A stretch of DNA of 47,460 nt from Amycolatopsis circi (GCF_003385235.1 NZ_PQIA01000072.1:1-47460); one strand, 5' to 3'; positions 30,284 through 39,357 are shown, counted from the first letter of the stretch. Program-made: numbers and translations. Notes: generated by a model from the letters alone, not told the origin.

Positions 30284-31734
30284 GAGGGACCCCGGTCCGA
30301 GCTGAGCACCACCCGCAGTTCCCGGTCCAGCTCCGCCCCCGGCTCGACATCCAAATCCGTCCGCAATCGCTCCCGCATCCGCCGATGGACCGCCAGCGCG
30401 TCCGCCCGTCGGCCGCCGCCATGGAGCGCCCGCATCAGCAGCACCGCCAACGGCTCCCGATGCGGATGCACCGCCAGCAGCGCCGACAGCTCGTGCACCA
30501 CGTCGTCGGTCCGCCCCAGCTTCAGCTGCAGCACGGCCTTCTCCTGCACCAACGTCAACCGCCGCTCGGTCAGGCGCAGGCGCTCCCCCTCGACGAACGG
30601 GCCCGGCAACCCGGCCAGCGGCTCGCCGTGGAACAGGGCCAGCGCACCGGCGTAAGCATCGACCGCGGCCGCCGGATCGCCGCCGTGGGTGGCGGTGGCG
30701 GCTTCCGAGATCCGGTCGGTCAGCTCGGTGACGTCCAGCCGCACCCGCTCCCGGGCGAAGCGGTATCCGCCGCGATCGCTGCCGATGACCGAGTCTTCCG
30801 TTCGTTCACCGACCGCACGCAGGCATTTCCGCAGCCGGTGCACGTAGACCGGCACCACCCGGCCTCCGGTGCCCGGCGGTTCCAGCCCCCATACGCCGTC
30901 GAGCAACTCCCCCGGGCTGACCGTCTCGCCGGGGCGCAGGACCAGTGCCGCCAACAACGCCTGTTGCCGCACCGGGCCCAGGTCGAGCAGGTTCGGTCCC
31001 CGCCAAGCCCGCAACGGGCCGAGGACGCTGAACCGCAACGAGTCCGGCCCGGCCGGAGCCGGTGCCGCGCCAGGGGTGACCAGGCCGTGGTCGAAGGCGT
31101 AAACGATCGCCGCCGCCCGGTCGCGGAGGCGGAGTTTCACACACAGCCGCTCGAAATGCGCCTCGACCGTGCTCGCGGAAATCCCCAGCGTTCCGGCGAT
31201 TTCCGCGTCCGTCAAACCCCGCGCCACCGCCGTCAGCACATCCAGTTCGCGCGGCGTCAACAACCCGGACGGCATCGTCGGGCGATCGGAAGCCGCCGCG
31301 CGGTAAGTCGTGAGCACGCGTCCGGTGACCGCCGGGTCGAGCCACGCCTCGCCCATCGCGACCGCTCGCACCGCGCGGATCAGGTCCTCCGCCGGAGAAT
31401 CCTTCAACACGTATCCGACCGCGCCCGCCCGCAGCACTCCGGCGAGCAGCTCGTCGTCATCGAACGTCGTCAACGCGAGCACCGGCGGGCGCGAGCCGGA
31501 CGCACGCAGCCGCCGCGTCGCTTCGATGCCGTCGACGCGCTTCATCCGCAGGTCCATCACCACGACATCGACCTCGCCGGCCGCTTCGAGCGCGGCCGGG
31601 ACCTCGTCACCGTCCGAGCACTCCCCCACCACCACGAATCCGTCGCGGCGGCGCAGGATCAACCGCAGCCCGGACCGCACCAATTCCTGGTCGTCGACGA
31701 GCAGTACCCGCATTTCCTCCGACGCTGCGGTCAC
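30280..31734 (-). CDS. Response regulator fused to a SARP-type activator (REC-LuxR HTH-OmpR wHTH-BTAD)
   Basis: A 484-aa chimera. Residues 8-125 are a receiver (acidic pair D14/D15, phosphoacceptor D61, T89/T90, K111). Residues 158-212 are a NarL/LuxR helix-turn-helix (LTPRELDVLTAVARGLTDAE). Residues ~232-325 are a winged helix of the AfsR/SARP type (RFSVLGPLRAWRG, then VPVYVHRLRKCL), and ~330-478 the BTAD helical repeat domain. Two DNA-binding domains in one regulator are unusual. The GTG at 31734 overlaps the kinase stop; an ATG at 31713 is possible. It probably activates an antibiotic-type or adjacent locus. Confidence 0.88.
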   Translation of the reverse strand: MTAASEEMRVLLVDDQELVRSGLRLILRRRDGFVVVGECSDGDEVPAALEAAGEVDVVVMDLRMKRVDGIEATRRLRASGSRPPVLALTTFDDDELLAGVLRAGAVGYVLKDSPAEDLIRAVRAVAMGEAWLDPAVTGRVLTTYRAAASDRPTMPSGLLTPRELDVLTAVARGLTDAEIAGTLGISASTVEAHFERLCVKLRLRDRAAAIVYAFDHGLVTPGAAPAPAGPDSLRFSVLGPLRAWRGPNLLDLGPVRQQALLAALVLRPGETVSPGELLDGVWGLEPPGTGGRVVPVYVHRLRKCLRAVGERTEDSVIGSDRGGYRFARERVRLDVTELTDRISEAATATHGGDPAAAVDAYAGALALFHGEPLAGLPGPFVEGERLRLTERRLTLVQEKAVLQLKLGRTDDVVHELSALLAVHPHREPLAVLLMRALHGGGRRADALAVHRRMRERLRTDLDVEPGAELDRELRVVLSSDRGPS

Positions 31735-32897
31735 GACGCGGCCTCGCGGGCCAGCGGCACCGTCACGGCGACGACCCACTCGCCGCCAGCAGGCCCGGCC
31801 GTCAGCCGCGCGCCAAGCTGGTCCGCGCGCGCCGTCATACCCGCCAACCCCGAGCCGCCCGAGTTGCGCGCGGCACCGTTGTGTCCATTGCGGACAGTCA
31901 GCCGGGCGTCCGCGGCGTCGATCTCCAGCCGTACCAACGCCTTCTCCGCCGGGGCATGTTTGACCACGTTCGCCAGCGACTCCTGGACGATCCGGTAGAG
32001 CCCCAGCCCCACCGTGGTGTCGACCGCGGTCACGTCGCCCTCCAGTTCGTACTCCGCGACCAGCCCGGCCGCGCACGTCTCGGCCACCAGGTCCGCGATG
32101 TCGCCCGCACCGGGCAACGGCCGCGTTCCCGACGACTCCTGTGCGAGCAATCCAACCGTGCGCCGGATATCGGCCATCGCCGACCGTCCGATCCGCTCCG
32201 CCTCGGTGAGCGCCGCGACGGCTTCGTCGATGTCCCGATCCGTGCGCAACCCGTGCCGCGCGCCCGTGACGTGCAGCAACGTGATGCTCAGCGAATGCGC
32301 GACGACGTCGTGCACCTCGCGCGCGATCCGCTGCCGCTCGCCGAGCCGCGCCTGTTCGCGCACGGCTTCCTGCTTGCCGCGCTCGGCGTCCAGCGCGCGC
32401 ACGTACCAGCGCAGCATGAACCCGGCGGCCGTCCCGACCAGCACCGCGAGCAGGTACACCGGAAACCCGACCAAACCGACGGTCAGCGCGGCCGTCCCGA
32501 GCACCGCGACCGCCCCTCCGGCGGCCGCGAACGCGACCCGCGCCGATGCGATGGCCCCCAGCTCCCCGGCGAGCACGGCCAACGGCACCGGCGCGAAGTC
32601 CGGCACGACCGGATAGGCCAGCAGCAGCCCGATCCCGGCGAGCATCCCGAGCGCCTTCAGCCACGACGGCGCGAGCCGCCCGGTGCACGCGAACAGCAGC
32701 GTCGACGACGTGGCCAGCAGAAACCCGGCGATCGCGACCGGCAGCGCGGGCCCGACCCGCTGCCCGACCGCGACGATCAGCCCGATCACCGTGAACGCCG
32801 TCGTCCACATCGGGACCCACCAGGGCAGCGTGAGCCCGGACCGGGCCAGGCCGTCCGCCAGTCGGCTCCGCAGCCGGTCCCTCACTGTCTCCCACAC
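31731..32897 (-). CDS. Sensor histidine kinase (HisKA_3, NarL-partner type)
   Basis: A 388-aa membrane kinase. About five membrane helices fill the first ~160 residues with short loops, so it probably senses the membrane. The dimerisation helix reads RQRIAREVHDVVAHSLS (phosphorylated His), followed by the ATPase N-box LYRIVQESLANVVKHA and G-box GGSGLAGM. The GTG at 32897 is chosen, with another GTG four codons later. It is cotranscribed with the fused response regulator by GTGA overlap, and divergent from the TlpA gene. Confidence 0.92.
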   Translation of the reverse strand: MWETVRDRLRSRLADGLARSGLTLPWWVPMWTTAFTVIGLIVAVGQRVGPALPVAIAGFLLATSSTLLFACTGRLAPSWLKALGMLAGIGLLLAYPVVPDFAPVPLAVLAGELGAIASARVAFAAAGGAVAVLGTAALTVGLVGFPVYLLAVLVGTAAGFMLRWYVRALDAERGKQEAVREQARLGERQRIAREVHDVVAHSLSITLLHVTGARHGLRTDRDIDEAVAALTEAERIGRSAMADIRRTVGLLAQESSGTRPLPGAGDIADLVAETCAAGLVAEYELEGDVTAVDTTVGLGLYRIVQESLANVVKHAPAEKALVRLEIDAADARLTVRNGHNGAARNSGGSGLAGMTARADQLGARLTAGPAGGEWVVAVTVPLAREAAS

Positions 32898-32957
32898 GGG
32901 GTCCAGCCTAGAAAACCGCGTCGGAAGCCGCCGGGCGCACCGGCGATACCATGCCGC

Positions 32958-33530
32958 GTGCGCTTCGCTCGGCTCCTTCTTCTGCTGGCACTGCTGCCCC
33001 TCACCGCGTGCGCGACCGGCAAGGACGCGGCCGGCCGGTCCGACACCTTCGAATTCGTCTCGCCGGGCGGGCAGACGACCATCCACTATCCCGTGCCGCA
33101 GCGCAAAAAGGTAGCGAACCTCAAAGGCCAGAGCCTGCGCGAGCCAGGCAAGGACATCTCGCTGGCCGATTACTCCGGCAAAGTCGTCCTGCTCAACCTC
33201 TGGGGCGCCTGGTGCGGCCCGTGCCGCGCCGAATCGCGCACCCTGCAGGCTATCGCGGACTCCGGCCGGGGCCGCGGGATCCGGGTGCTCGGCCTCAACG
33301 TCCGCGACAACCCGAAGTACGCCGCCGACTTCGTCAAGGACCTCAAGCTCGGCTACGAATCGATCTTCGACCCGTCCGGCCGGGTCGCGCTGCAGCTGCG
33401 CGGCCTCCCGCTGGCCGCGGTGCCGATCTCGCTCGTCGTGGACAAGCAGCAACGGGTCGCGGCGGTCTATCTCGGCGCGGTCCTGCGCACCGACGTCCAG
33501 CCCACCCTGGACCGCGTGCTCGCCGAGTAG
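32958..33530 (+). CDS. TlpA/ResA-like thiol-disulfide lipoprotein
   Basis: A 190-aa exported thioredoxin-fold protein. The GTG at 32958 starts a lipoprotein signal (RFARLLLLLALLPLTAC) with lipobox LTAC, so Cys becomes lipidated. The active site is WGAWCGPCRAES. ResA-like proteins reduce apocytochrome c haem sites or other exported disulfides. A cis-Pro loop is present (LAAVPISLVVD). It stands 60 bases from the kinase start in divergent orientation. Confidence 0.92.
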   Translation: MRFARLLLLLALLPLTACATGKDAAGRSDTFEFVSPGGQTTIHYPVPQRKKVANLKGQSLREPGKDISLADYSGKVVLLNLWGAWCGPCRAESRTLQAIADSGRGRGIRVLGLNVRDNPKYAADFVKDLKLGYESIFDPSGRVALQLRGLPLAAVPISLVVDKQQRVAAVYLGAVLRTDVQPTLDRVLAE

Positions 33531-33579
33531 ACCGGCCAAGGTCCAGACCGTTCGGGCGGCGTGCGCCTACCATGGGCGG

Positions 33580-34251
33580 ATGACCGCGAGTGGCTACAAC
33601 CGCCGGGAACGTCCCGCCAAGCCCGCGCTGAGCCGCGAAGGCATCGTCGCGGCCGCTCTCGACGTCGTGCGCCGCGAAGGGGCCGAGCGCGTCACCATGC
33701 GGCGGCTCGCGAAGGAACTGGACACCGGTCCGGCCTCGCTCTACGTCTACGTCCGCGACACCGACGAACTCCACGCCGCGGTGCTGGACGAACTTCTCGG
33801 CGAAGTCCCCAGGGCAGCCGAAGGAGACTGGCGGAGTCGCTTGTGGACAGTCGTGTCGACCTACCGCGACGTCCTGTACGCCCACCCCGGGCTCGCCCGC
33901 GTCGCGCTCGTCACCCCGTTGAACGGGCCGAACTACCTCGCGATCGTCGACACCGTGCTCGGCCTGCTCGCCGAAGCCGGGGTGCCGTCCGGCCCCGCCG
34001 CGTGGACGGTCGACCTGCTACTGCTCGTCGCCACCGCCAGCGCGGTCGAGCACAGCACCCGCAAGGACCGCCCGGACGCCGAACGGCAGCACGACGCGCT
34101 CGCCGAAACCGTCCGCGGCCTCTCGCCCGAAACGCATCCGAACATCGTCGCGGCGAGCGAGAACCTGTTCTCCGGCAACGCGGACACGCGTTCCCGATGG
34201 GCGATCGACGCGCTCCTCAACGGCGCGCGCACGACCCCGCTGCCCGACTGA
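33580..34251 (+). CDS. TetR-family regulator with TetR_C-type ligand domain
   Basis: A 223-aa protein. N-terminal helix-turn-helix from REGIVAAALDVVRREGAERVTMRRLAKELDTGPASLYVYVRD is the classic tetracycline-repressor form, and the C-terminal half (HPGLARVALVTPLNGPNYLA) fits the TetR_C group. It starts 49 bases after the TlpA stop in the same direction. Target unknown; no drug pump is adjacent. Confidence 0.92.
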   Translation: MTASGYNRRERPAKPALSREGIVAAALDVVRREGAERVTMRRLAKELDTGPASLYVYVRDTDELHAAVLDELLGEVPRAAEGDWRSRLWTVVSTYRDVLYAHPGLARVALVTPLNGPNYLAIVDTVLGLLAEAGVPSGPAAWTVDLLLLVATASAVEHSTRKDRPDAERQHDALAETVRGLSPETHPNIVAASENLFSGNADTRSRWAIDALLNGARTTPLPD

Positions 34252-34294
34252 CTGGTTCAGACCACCGCCGGTTTGCTCAGCCGCGATCCGCAAC

Positions 34295-34349
34295 GTCCGT
34301 GAGGGGAACCCTGAGGGACTCTGAGTCCCTCAGGGTTCCCCTCACGGAC
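34295..34349. terminator. 55-bp palindrome downstream of tetR
   Basis: Arms of the GTCCGTGAGGGGAACCCTGAGGGACT type with a nearly zero-length loop (TGAG centre). It lies 43 bases after the TetR stop, in a 375-base gap before the protease gene. Likely terminator. Confidence 0.7.
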
Positions 34350-34422
34350 ATCCGCACCGCGGACCGCCGACACCGCACCCGCTGCCGAGAAACCGCACCG
34401 CGAGCACAAGGCCTTCCCCAAG

Positions 34423-34458
34423 AGTCCATAATGGACTAGTACGCCGGAATAGCGGCGT
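34423..34458. promoter_or_regulatory. Two adjacent dyads upstream of the secreted protease
   Basis: The gap 34352-34626 has no gene. It contains the perfect 15-mer palindrome AGTCCATAATGGACT at 34423-34437 and then ACGCCG-N6-CGGCGT at 34441-34458, about 170-200 bases before the protease ATG. They could be regulator sites; no match to a known operator is claimed. Confidence 0.4.
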
Positions 34459-34626
34459 TAACGGGCGTAATGTCCGCTTGATCGATCCTCTCCATTTCCG
34501 GCAGTTGATGCGCTCCCTCCTTTCGTAGGTTCCCGGAAAATTTCCGCCGATCTACCTTTGCAGTGGTCGGATCCACCTCTCCACCCTTTCCGCTTTCTTT
34601 TTCTGCATGTCCAAAGGAGTACCAGG

Positions 34627-35523
34627 ATGCAGATCGGAAAAACGTCCGCACTCGTTTCCCTGCTCGCCGCGGCCGGCCTGGCCGCGGCGATGGGCGCGGC
34701 TCCTGCCGCCACCGCCGCCGCCCAGCACCACCCGCAGCACCTCAAGCACGGCCTGGGGCTGAACGTCGCCGGGCTGAAGGCCTCGCAGGCCAGGATGCAC
34801 GCCCACGCGCACTCCGCGCTCCCCGTGCACCCGCGCACCACCGCCGAACTGCCCTCCAGCGGCGACCTCACCCAGTACACCAACGCCCCCGGCGACCAGG
34901 GCCAGGTCGGCGCGTGCGTCACCTGGGCCACCGGATACACCGGCTACGGCGTCCTGATGAACGAGCAGGGCATCACCGGCGGCCCGATGGCCCCGATGTT
35001 CATTTACTCCCAGATCGCCCAAGGAAACGACCAGGGCACCTGGGCGAGCGTCGCGCTGCCGATGGAACAGCAGCAGGGCATCGACACCAAATCCGACTAC
35101 TGGCAGGGCGATTTCGACTACACCACTCAGCCCGACCAGAACGAAAAAGCGAATGCCGCGCACTACAAGCTGTCCGGCTACACGCAATTGTCGACGAGCG
35201 GCGACGCGGCGCGGAACGACATCGAGAACGCCATTTCCCAGGGCGAGCCGGTCGCGATCGGGTTCAACGTGCACCAGAGCTTCATGAACCTCGACTCCTC
35301 GACCGCGAGCGACTACTCGTACATGCCCGGCGACTCGAGCAGCGACCCGGTCGTCGGCGGGCACGAGGTGACCATCGTGGCCTACAACGACCAGGGCGTG
35401 AAGATCGAGAACAGCTGGGGATCCGGCTGGGGCGCAAGCGGTTTCGTGACCGTGCCGTGGTCGTTCTTCAGCACCGGCGACGTCGACGAGGTCAACGCGA
35501 TGGGCAAGCTCGTCCAGAGCTGA
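34627..35523 (+). CDS. Secreted papain-like (C1 family) cysteine protease
   Basis: A 298-aa exported protein. Residues 1-31 are a Sec signal (MQIGKTSALVSLLAAAGLAA...ATAAA), followed by a His-rich propeptide (~32-70) with HAHAHSA. The catalytic region has QGQVGACVTWATGY (Gln and Cys), GGHEVTIVAYND (His) and ENSWGSGWGASG (Asn), the order of C1A papain-type peptidases. AGGAG precedes the ATG by nine bases. Typical for cell-wall or extracellular processing; the substrate is unknown. Confidence 0.92.
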   Translation: MQIGKTSALVSLLAAAGLAAAMGAAPAATAAAQHHPQHLKHGLGLNVAGLKASQARMHAHAHSALPVHPRTTAELPSSGDLTQYTNAPGDQGQVGACVTWATGYTGYGVLMNEQGITGGPMAPMFIYSQIAQGNDQGTWASVALPMEQQQGIDTKSDYWQGDFDYTTQPDQNEKANAAHYKLSGYTQLSTSGDAARNDIENAISQGEPVAIGFNVHQSFMNLDSSTASDYSYMPGDSSSDPVVGGHEVTIVAYNDQGVKIENSWGSGWGASGFVTVPWSFFSTGDVDEVNAMGKLVQS

Positions 35524-35550
35524 CCCAGCGCGGTTTGAAACCGGCGACAA

Positions 35551-35592
35551 AAAAGGGGCTCCTTGCGGGAATTCCCGCAAGGAGCCCTTTCT
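35551..35592. terminator. Bidirectional rho-independent terminator between the protease gene and katG
   Basis: A perfect 16-bp inverted repeat without loop (35556-35571 and 35572-35587, centre GAATTC), preceded by an A-run and followed by TTTCT. Genes converge here: the protease on plus and katG on minus. The stem shares GGGCTCCTTG with the 55-bp family. Confidence 0.9.
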
Positions 35593-35613
35593 CCGATCAG
35601 CCGATCAGGAAAC

Positions 35614-37857
35614 TCAGACCAGGTCGTACCGGTCGTTGTTCATGACCTTGTGCCACGCGGCGACGAAGTCGCGGACGAACTTCTCCTTGGCGTCGTCGCT
35701 GCCGTACACCTCGGCGACGGCGCGCAGTTCGGAGTTCGAGCCGAACACCAGGTCGTTGCGGGTGCCGGTCCACTTGACCTCGCCGGTGGCGAGATCGCGG
35801 GCTTCGAAGGACTCCGCGTTCGGGCCCTCGCCGTCGGCCGGCTTCCACTCGGTGCCCATGTCGAGCAGGTTGACGAAGAAGTCGTTCGTCAGCGTGCCCG
35901 GCCGGTCGGTCAGCACGCCCTGAGCCGAGTTCTGGTAGTTCGCGCCCAGCACTCGCAGGCCGCCGACCAGCACGGTCATCTCCGGCGCGCTCAGGTTGAG
36001 CAGGTTCGCCTTGTCCACCAGCAGGTACTCCGACGGCAGCGGGATGGCCTTGCCGCGGTAGTTGCGGAACCCGTCGGCCTTCGGCTCGAGCGGCGCGAAC
36101 GAGTCCGCGTCGGTCTGCTCCTGCGTCGCGTCGGTGCGGCCCGGCGTGAACGGGACGGTGACGCTGACGCCGCCGTCCTTCGCCGCCTTCTCCACGCCCG
36201 CCACGCCGGCCAGCACGATCAGGTCGGCGAGCGAGATCTTCTTGCCGCCGGTCTGCGCGCTGTTGAAGGCTTCCTGGACGCCCTCGAGCGTGCGCAGCAC
36301 CTGAGCCAGCTCGTCGGGCTCGTTGACCTCCCAGCCGCGCTGCGGCTCGAGGCGGATGCGGGCACCGTTCGCGCCGCCGCGCTTGTCGCTGTGCCGGTAG
36401 GTCGACGCCGACGCCCACGCGGTGGACACCAGCTGCGCGACCGAAAGGCCGGACTCGAGGATCTTCGCCTTGAGGTCCGCGACGTCCGCGTCGTCGACCA
36501 GCTCGTGGTCGACGGCCGGGATCGGGTCCTGCCAGATCAGTTCCTCCTGCGGCACCAGCGGGCCGAGGTAGCGCTGGATCGGGCCCATGTCGCGGTGGGT
36601 GAGCTTGTACCAGGCGCGGGCGAAGGCGTCCGCGAACTGGTCCGGGTTCTCGTAGAACCGGCGCGAGATGGGCTCGTAGACCGGGTCGAAGCGCAGCGCC
36701 AGGTCGGTGGTCAGCATGCTCGGCGCCCGGTTGAGGTCACCGGTCTCCGGGTCCGGCACGGTGTTCGCGGCGGCGTTGTTCTTCGGCTTCCACTGGTGCG
36801 CGCCCGCCGGGCTCTTGGTCAGCTCCCACTCGTAGGTGAAGAGGTTGTGGAAGAACCAGTTGCTCCACTTCGTGGGAGTGGGGGTCCAGGTGACCTCCAG
36901 CCCGCTCGTGACGGCGTCCCGGCCCTTGCCGCTGCCGAAGCTGTTCTTCCAGCCGAGGCCCATCTGCTCGATCGAGGCGCCTTCCGGCTCCGGGCCCACG
37001 TGCACGTCCGCGTCGGCCGCGCCGTGCGTCTTGCCGAAGGTGTGCCCGCCCGCGATCAGCGCGACGGTCTCCTCGTCGTTCATCGCCATCCGGCCGAACG
37101 TCTCGCGGATGTCGCGCGCCGCGGCGATCGGGTCCGGGTTGCCGTTCGGGCCTTCCGGGTTCACGTAGATGAGCCCCATCTGGACCGCGGCCAGCGGGTT
37201 CTCCAGCTGGCGGTCGCCGGAATAGCGCTCGTCGCCGAGCCAGGTGCGCTCCGGGCCCCAGTAGACGTCCTCGTCCGGCTCCCACACGTCGGCGCGGCCG
37301 CCGGCGAAGCCGAAGGTCTTGAAGCCCATGGTCTCGAGCGCGCGGTTGCCCGCGAAGACCATCAGGTCCGCCCACGAGATCTTCTTGCCGTACTTCTTCT
37401 TGACCGGCCACAGCAGGCGGCGCGCCTTGTCGAGGTTCCCGTTGTCCGGCCAGCTGTTCAGCGGCGCGAACCGCTGCTGCCCGGCACCGGCCCCGCCGCG
37501 GCCGTCGTCGATCCGGTAAGTGCCCGCGCTGTGCCAGGCCATCCGGATGAACAACGGGCCGTAGTTGCCGAAGTCGGCGGGCCACCAGTCCTGCGAGTCG
37601 GTGAGCACCGCGTCGACGTCGCGGGCGACCTCGTCGAGGTCGAGGCTCTGGAACTCCTTGGCGTAGTCGAAGCCGTCGTCCATCGGGTCCGCCACGGCGG
37701 GATGCTTCCGGAGGATCTTCAGGTTGAGCTGGTTCGGCCACCAGTCGCGGCTGCTGCCGCCCTCGGTCGGGTGCGCGAAGCGGCCCGTGCGGACCGGGCA
37801 CCCGCCAGCGGTCTCCTCGTTCATCTCGCCGACTTCGGCGTTCGGGGTGTCAGACAC
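35614..37857 (-). CDS. katG: Catalase-peroxidase KatG
   Basis: A 747-aa bifunctional haem enzyme, usual length. The distal site RMAWHSAGTYR (Arg, Trp, His), the Tyr in GLIYVNPEG and the Met in RMAMNDE form the Met-Tyr-Trp adduct of KatG. GGHTFGKTHGA holds the proximal His. Both halves of the duplicated peroxidase fold are complete (second half starts near residue 420). The GTG at 37857 follows GGAAGGA. It detoxifies peroxide and lies 23 bases after furA. Confidence 0.97.
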   Translation of the reverse strand: MSDTPNAEVGEMNEETAGGCPVRTGRFAHPTEGGSSRDWWPNQLNLKILRKHPAVADPMDDGFDYAKEFQSLDLDEVARDVDAVLTDSQDWWPADFGNYGPLFIRMAWHSAGTYRIDDGRGGAGAGQQRFAPLNSWPDNGNLDKARRLLWPVKKKYGKKISWADLMVFAGNRALETMGFKTFGFAGGRADVWEPDEDVYWGPERTWLGDERYSGDRQLENPLAAVQMGLIYVNPEGPNGNPDPIAAARDIRETFGRMAMNDEETVALIAGGHTFGKTHGAADADVHVGPEPEGASIEQMGLGWKNSFGSGKGRDAVTSGLEVTWTPTPTKWSNWFFHNLFTYEWELTKSPAGAHQWKPKNNAAANTVPDPETGDLNRAPSMLTTDLALRFDPVYEPISRRFYENPDQFADAFARAWYKLTHRDMGPIQRYLGPLVPQEELIWQDPIPAVDHELVDDADVADLKAKILESGLSVAQLVSTAWASASTYRHSDKRGGANGARIRLEPQRGWEVNEPDELAQVLRTLEGVQEAFNSAQTGGKKISLADLIVLAGVAGVEKAAKDGGVSVTVPFTPGRTDATQEQTDADSFAPLEPKADGFRNYRGKAIPLPSEYLLVDKANLLNLSAPEMTVLVGGLRVLGANYQNSAQGVLTDRPGTLTNDFFVNLLDMGTEWKPADGEGPNAESFEARDLATGEVKWTGTRNDLVFGSNSELRAVAEVYGSDDAKEKFVRDFVAAWHKVMNNDRYDLV

Positions 37858-37880
37858 GGGAATCCTTCCGGAAATCAGAA

Positions 37881-38309
37881 TCAGTTTGCTGCCGTCGAAC
37901 AGGCGGGGCATCGGCCCCAGTAGACGACCTCGGCCTCGTCGATGACGAAACCGTGTGCTTCGGAAGCGGTCAGGCAAGGTGCTTCCCCGACCGCGCAGTC
38001 GACGTCCTCGATGGCACCGCACGAGCGGCACACGACGTGGTGGTGGTTGTCCCCGACCCGGGCCTCGTACCGCGCGACCGAACCGGGCGGCTGGATGCGC
38101 CGCAGCAGCCCCGCCTCGGTCAGCGCGCGCAGCACGTCGTAAACGGCCTGGTGGGAAACCTCGCCGAGATCCGCGCGCACCATGCCGATCACGGATTCGG
38201 TGTCCGCGTGCGCGTTGGCGTGCACCGCGGAGAGCACGGCCACCCGAGGGCGCGTGATCCGCAACTGCACTCCGCGCAGCAGCTGCTCGAAGTCCGTGGT
38301 CGTCGGCAT
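37881..38309 (-). CDS. furA: FurA-type peroxide-sensing regulator
   Basis: A 142-aa Fur-family repressor. Winged helix around residues 13-85 (GVQLRITRPRVAVLSAVHAN, VSHQAVYDVLRAL) and the metal-binding half with DNHHHVVCRSCG and CPAC (zinc CxxC pairs). Its position directly upstream of katG on the same strand is the standard actinobacterial furA-katG operon, where peroxide oxidation releases repression. Its own upstream region, about 38310-38340, is AT-rich (GATTCTTGATTCATTCC) and is the probable operator. Confidence 0.93.
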   Translation of the reverse strand: MPTTTDFEQLLRGVQLRITRPRVAVLSAVHANAHADTESVIGMVRADLGEVSHQAVYDVLRALTEAGLLRRIQPPGSVARYEARVGDNHHHVVCRSCGAIEDVDCAVGEAPCLTASEAHGFVIDEAEVVYWGRCPACSTAAN

Positions 38310-38456
38310 GCCCGCGAGTCTGCCGGATTTTCTGGAATGAATCAAGAATCTGTCACCCACACCGGGTGTCCTCCTCCTGGCGGTCGCTTGACAGCCGGGG
38401 AGGTCTACGGTGAGTAGGCCAAAGAGACGTCCGACACATCCGAGGTGACGCCAGAA

Positions 38457-39287
38457 ATGACCGAGGCCGTCGAATCGCCCAGTTCGCACCCGGTCGGGGT
38501 CGATATCACGCGAGCGAGCATTGCCCGGGTGTACGACGCCGCGCTGAACGGCACGAACAACTACGAGATCGACCGCAGGGTGCTCGCCCAGGTCGCGACG
38601 GTGGCCCCGGAGGTCGCCGACCTCGCCTGGGCCAACCGCAACTTCCTCATCCGCGCCTGCCGGTTCCTCGCCACCCAGGGCAAGGTCACCCAGTATCTCG
38701 ACTGCGGCTCCGGCCTGCCCACCGCGGAGAACACGCACCAGGTCGTGCAGCGGATCATCCCGGAAGCCCGCGTGCTGTACGTGGACAACGACCCGGTGGT
38801 CCTCGCGCACGGGCGCGCGCTGCTCGAGGAGAACGAGAACACCCGCTTCGTCGACGCGGACATCTTCAAGCCCGAGCAGATCCTGCAGAACGAGACCGCG
38901 CGCGAGTTCCTCGACTGGACCAAGCCGATCGCGTTGCTGCACAACGGAACCCTGCACCACTACCTCGGCGACGACTACGCGGAGATGATGCGGACCTACG
39001 TGGACGCGCTGCCGTCCGGGTCGTTCGTCGTCATCGCGCACTTCCTCGACCCCGAGACGCCCGAGCACAGCGAGATCGCCCGCCGGATGGAGGACAAGTT
39101 CACGCACAGCCCGATGGGCAGCGGCGTCTTCCGCACGTGGGAGCAGATCGGGCGGATGTTCGGCGGCACCGAACTGGTCGACCCGGGCCTGGTGCTGTGC
39201 GAGGACTGGTGGCCGGACGGCCCGCGCTACCAGCCGCTGAACCAGGTCCAGGAGTGCATCGCGGGCGCGGTCGGCCGGAAGGCCTGA
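38457..39287 (+). CDS. SAM-dependent methyltransferase, DUF574 family
   Basis: A 276-aa methyltransferase of the DUF574/S-adenosyl methyltransferase type widespread in actinomycetes: DITRASIARVYDAALNGTNNY near the N-terminus, SAM-binding motif DCGSGLPT around 83-90, YVDNDPVVLAHGRALL, and ALLHNGTLHHYLGDDY. Targets of this family are mostly unknown. Divergent from furA. The ATG at 38457 follows GAGGTGA. A palindrome ends the transcript. Confidence 0.92.
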   Translation: MTEAVESPSSHPVGVDITRASIARVYDAALNGTNNYEIDRRVLAQVATVAPEVADLAWANRNFLIRACRFLATQGKVTQYLDCGSGLPTAENTHQVVQRIIPEARVLYVDNDPVVLAHGRALLEENENTRFVDADIFKPEQILQNETAREFLDWTKPIALLHNGTLHHYLGDDYAEMMRTYVDALPSGSFVVIAHFLDPETPEHSEIARRMEDKFTHSPMGSGVFRTWEQIGRMFGGTELVDPGLVLCEDWWPDGPRYQPLNQVQECIAGAVGRKA

Positions 39288-39302
39288 CGCTCTCGTCCGA
39301 AA

Positions 39303-39357
39303 GTCTGTGAAGGGCCCCTTGAGGGAATCTGATTCCCTCAAGGGGCCCTTCACGGTC
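39303..39357. terminator. 55-bp palindrome between convergent genes
   Basis: Arms of the GAAGGGCCCCTTGAGGGAA type flank TCTGA. It lies between the methyltransferase stop (plus) and a TetR stop (minus), whose last bases fall in the palindrome. A bidirectional terminator is the obvious role. Confidence 0.8.

Noticed and set aside
30280..32895. 871-residue frame including a 387-residue N-terminal extension of the regulator
   Set aside because: The extension is an out-of-frame shadow of the kinase gene; the receiver domain begins after the GTG at 31734.
31731..33539. 602-residue frame joining a long N-terminal extension to the kinase
   Set aside because: The extension is the antisense of the TlpA gene; the real start is near 32897.
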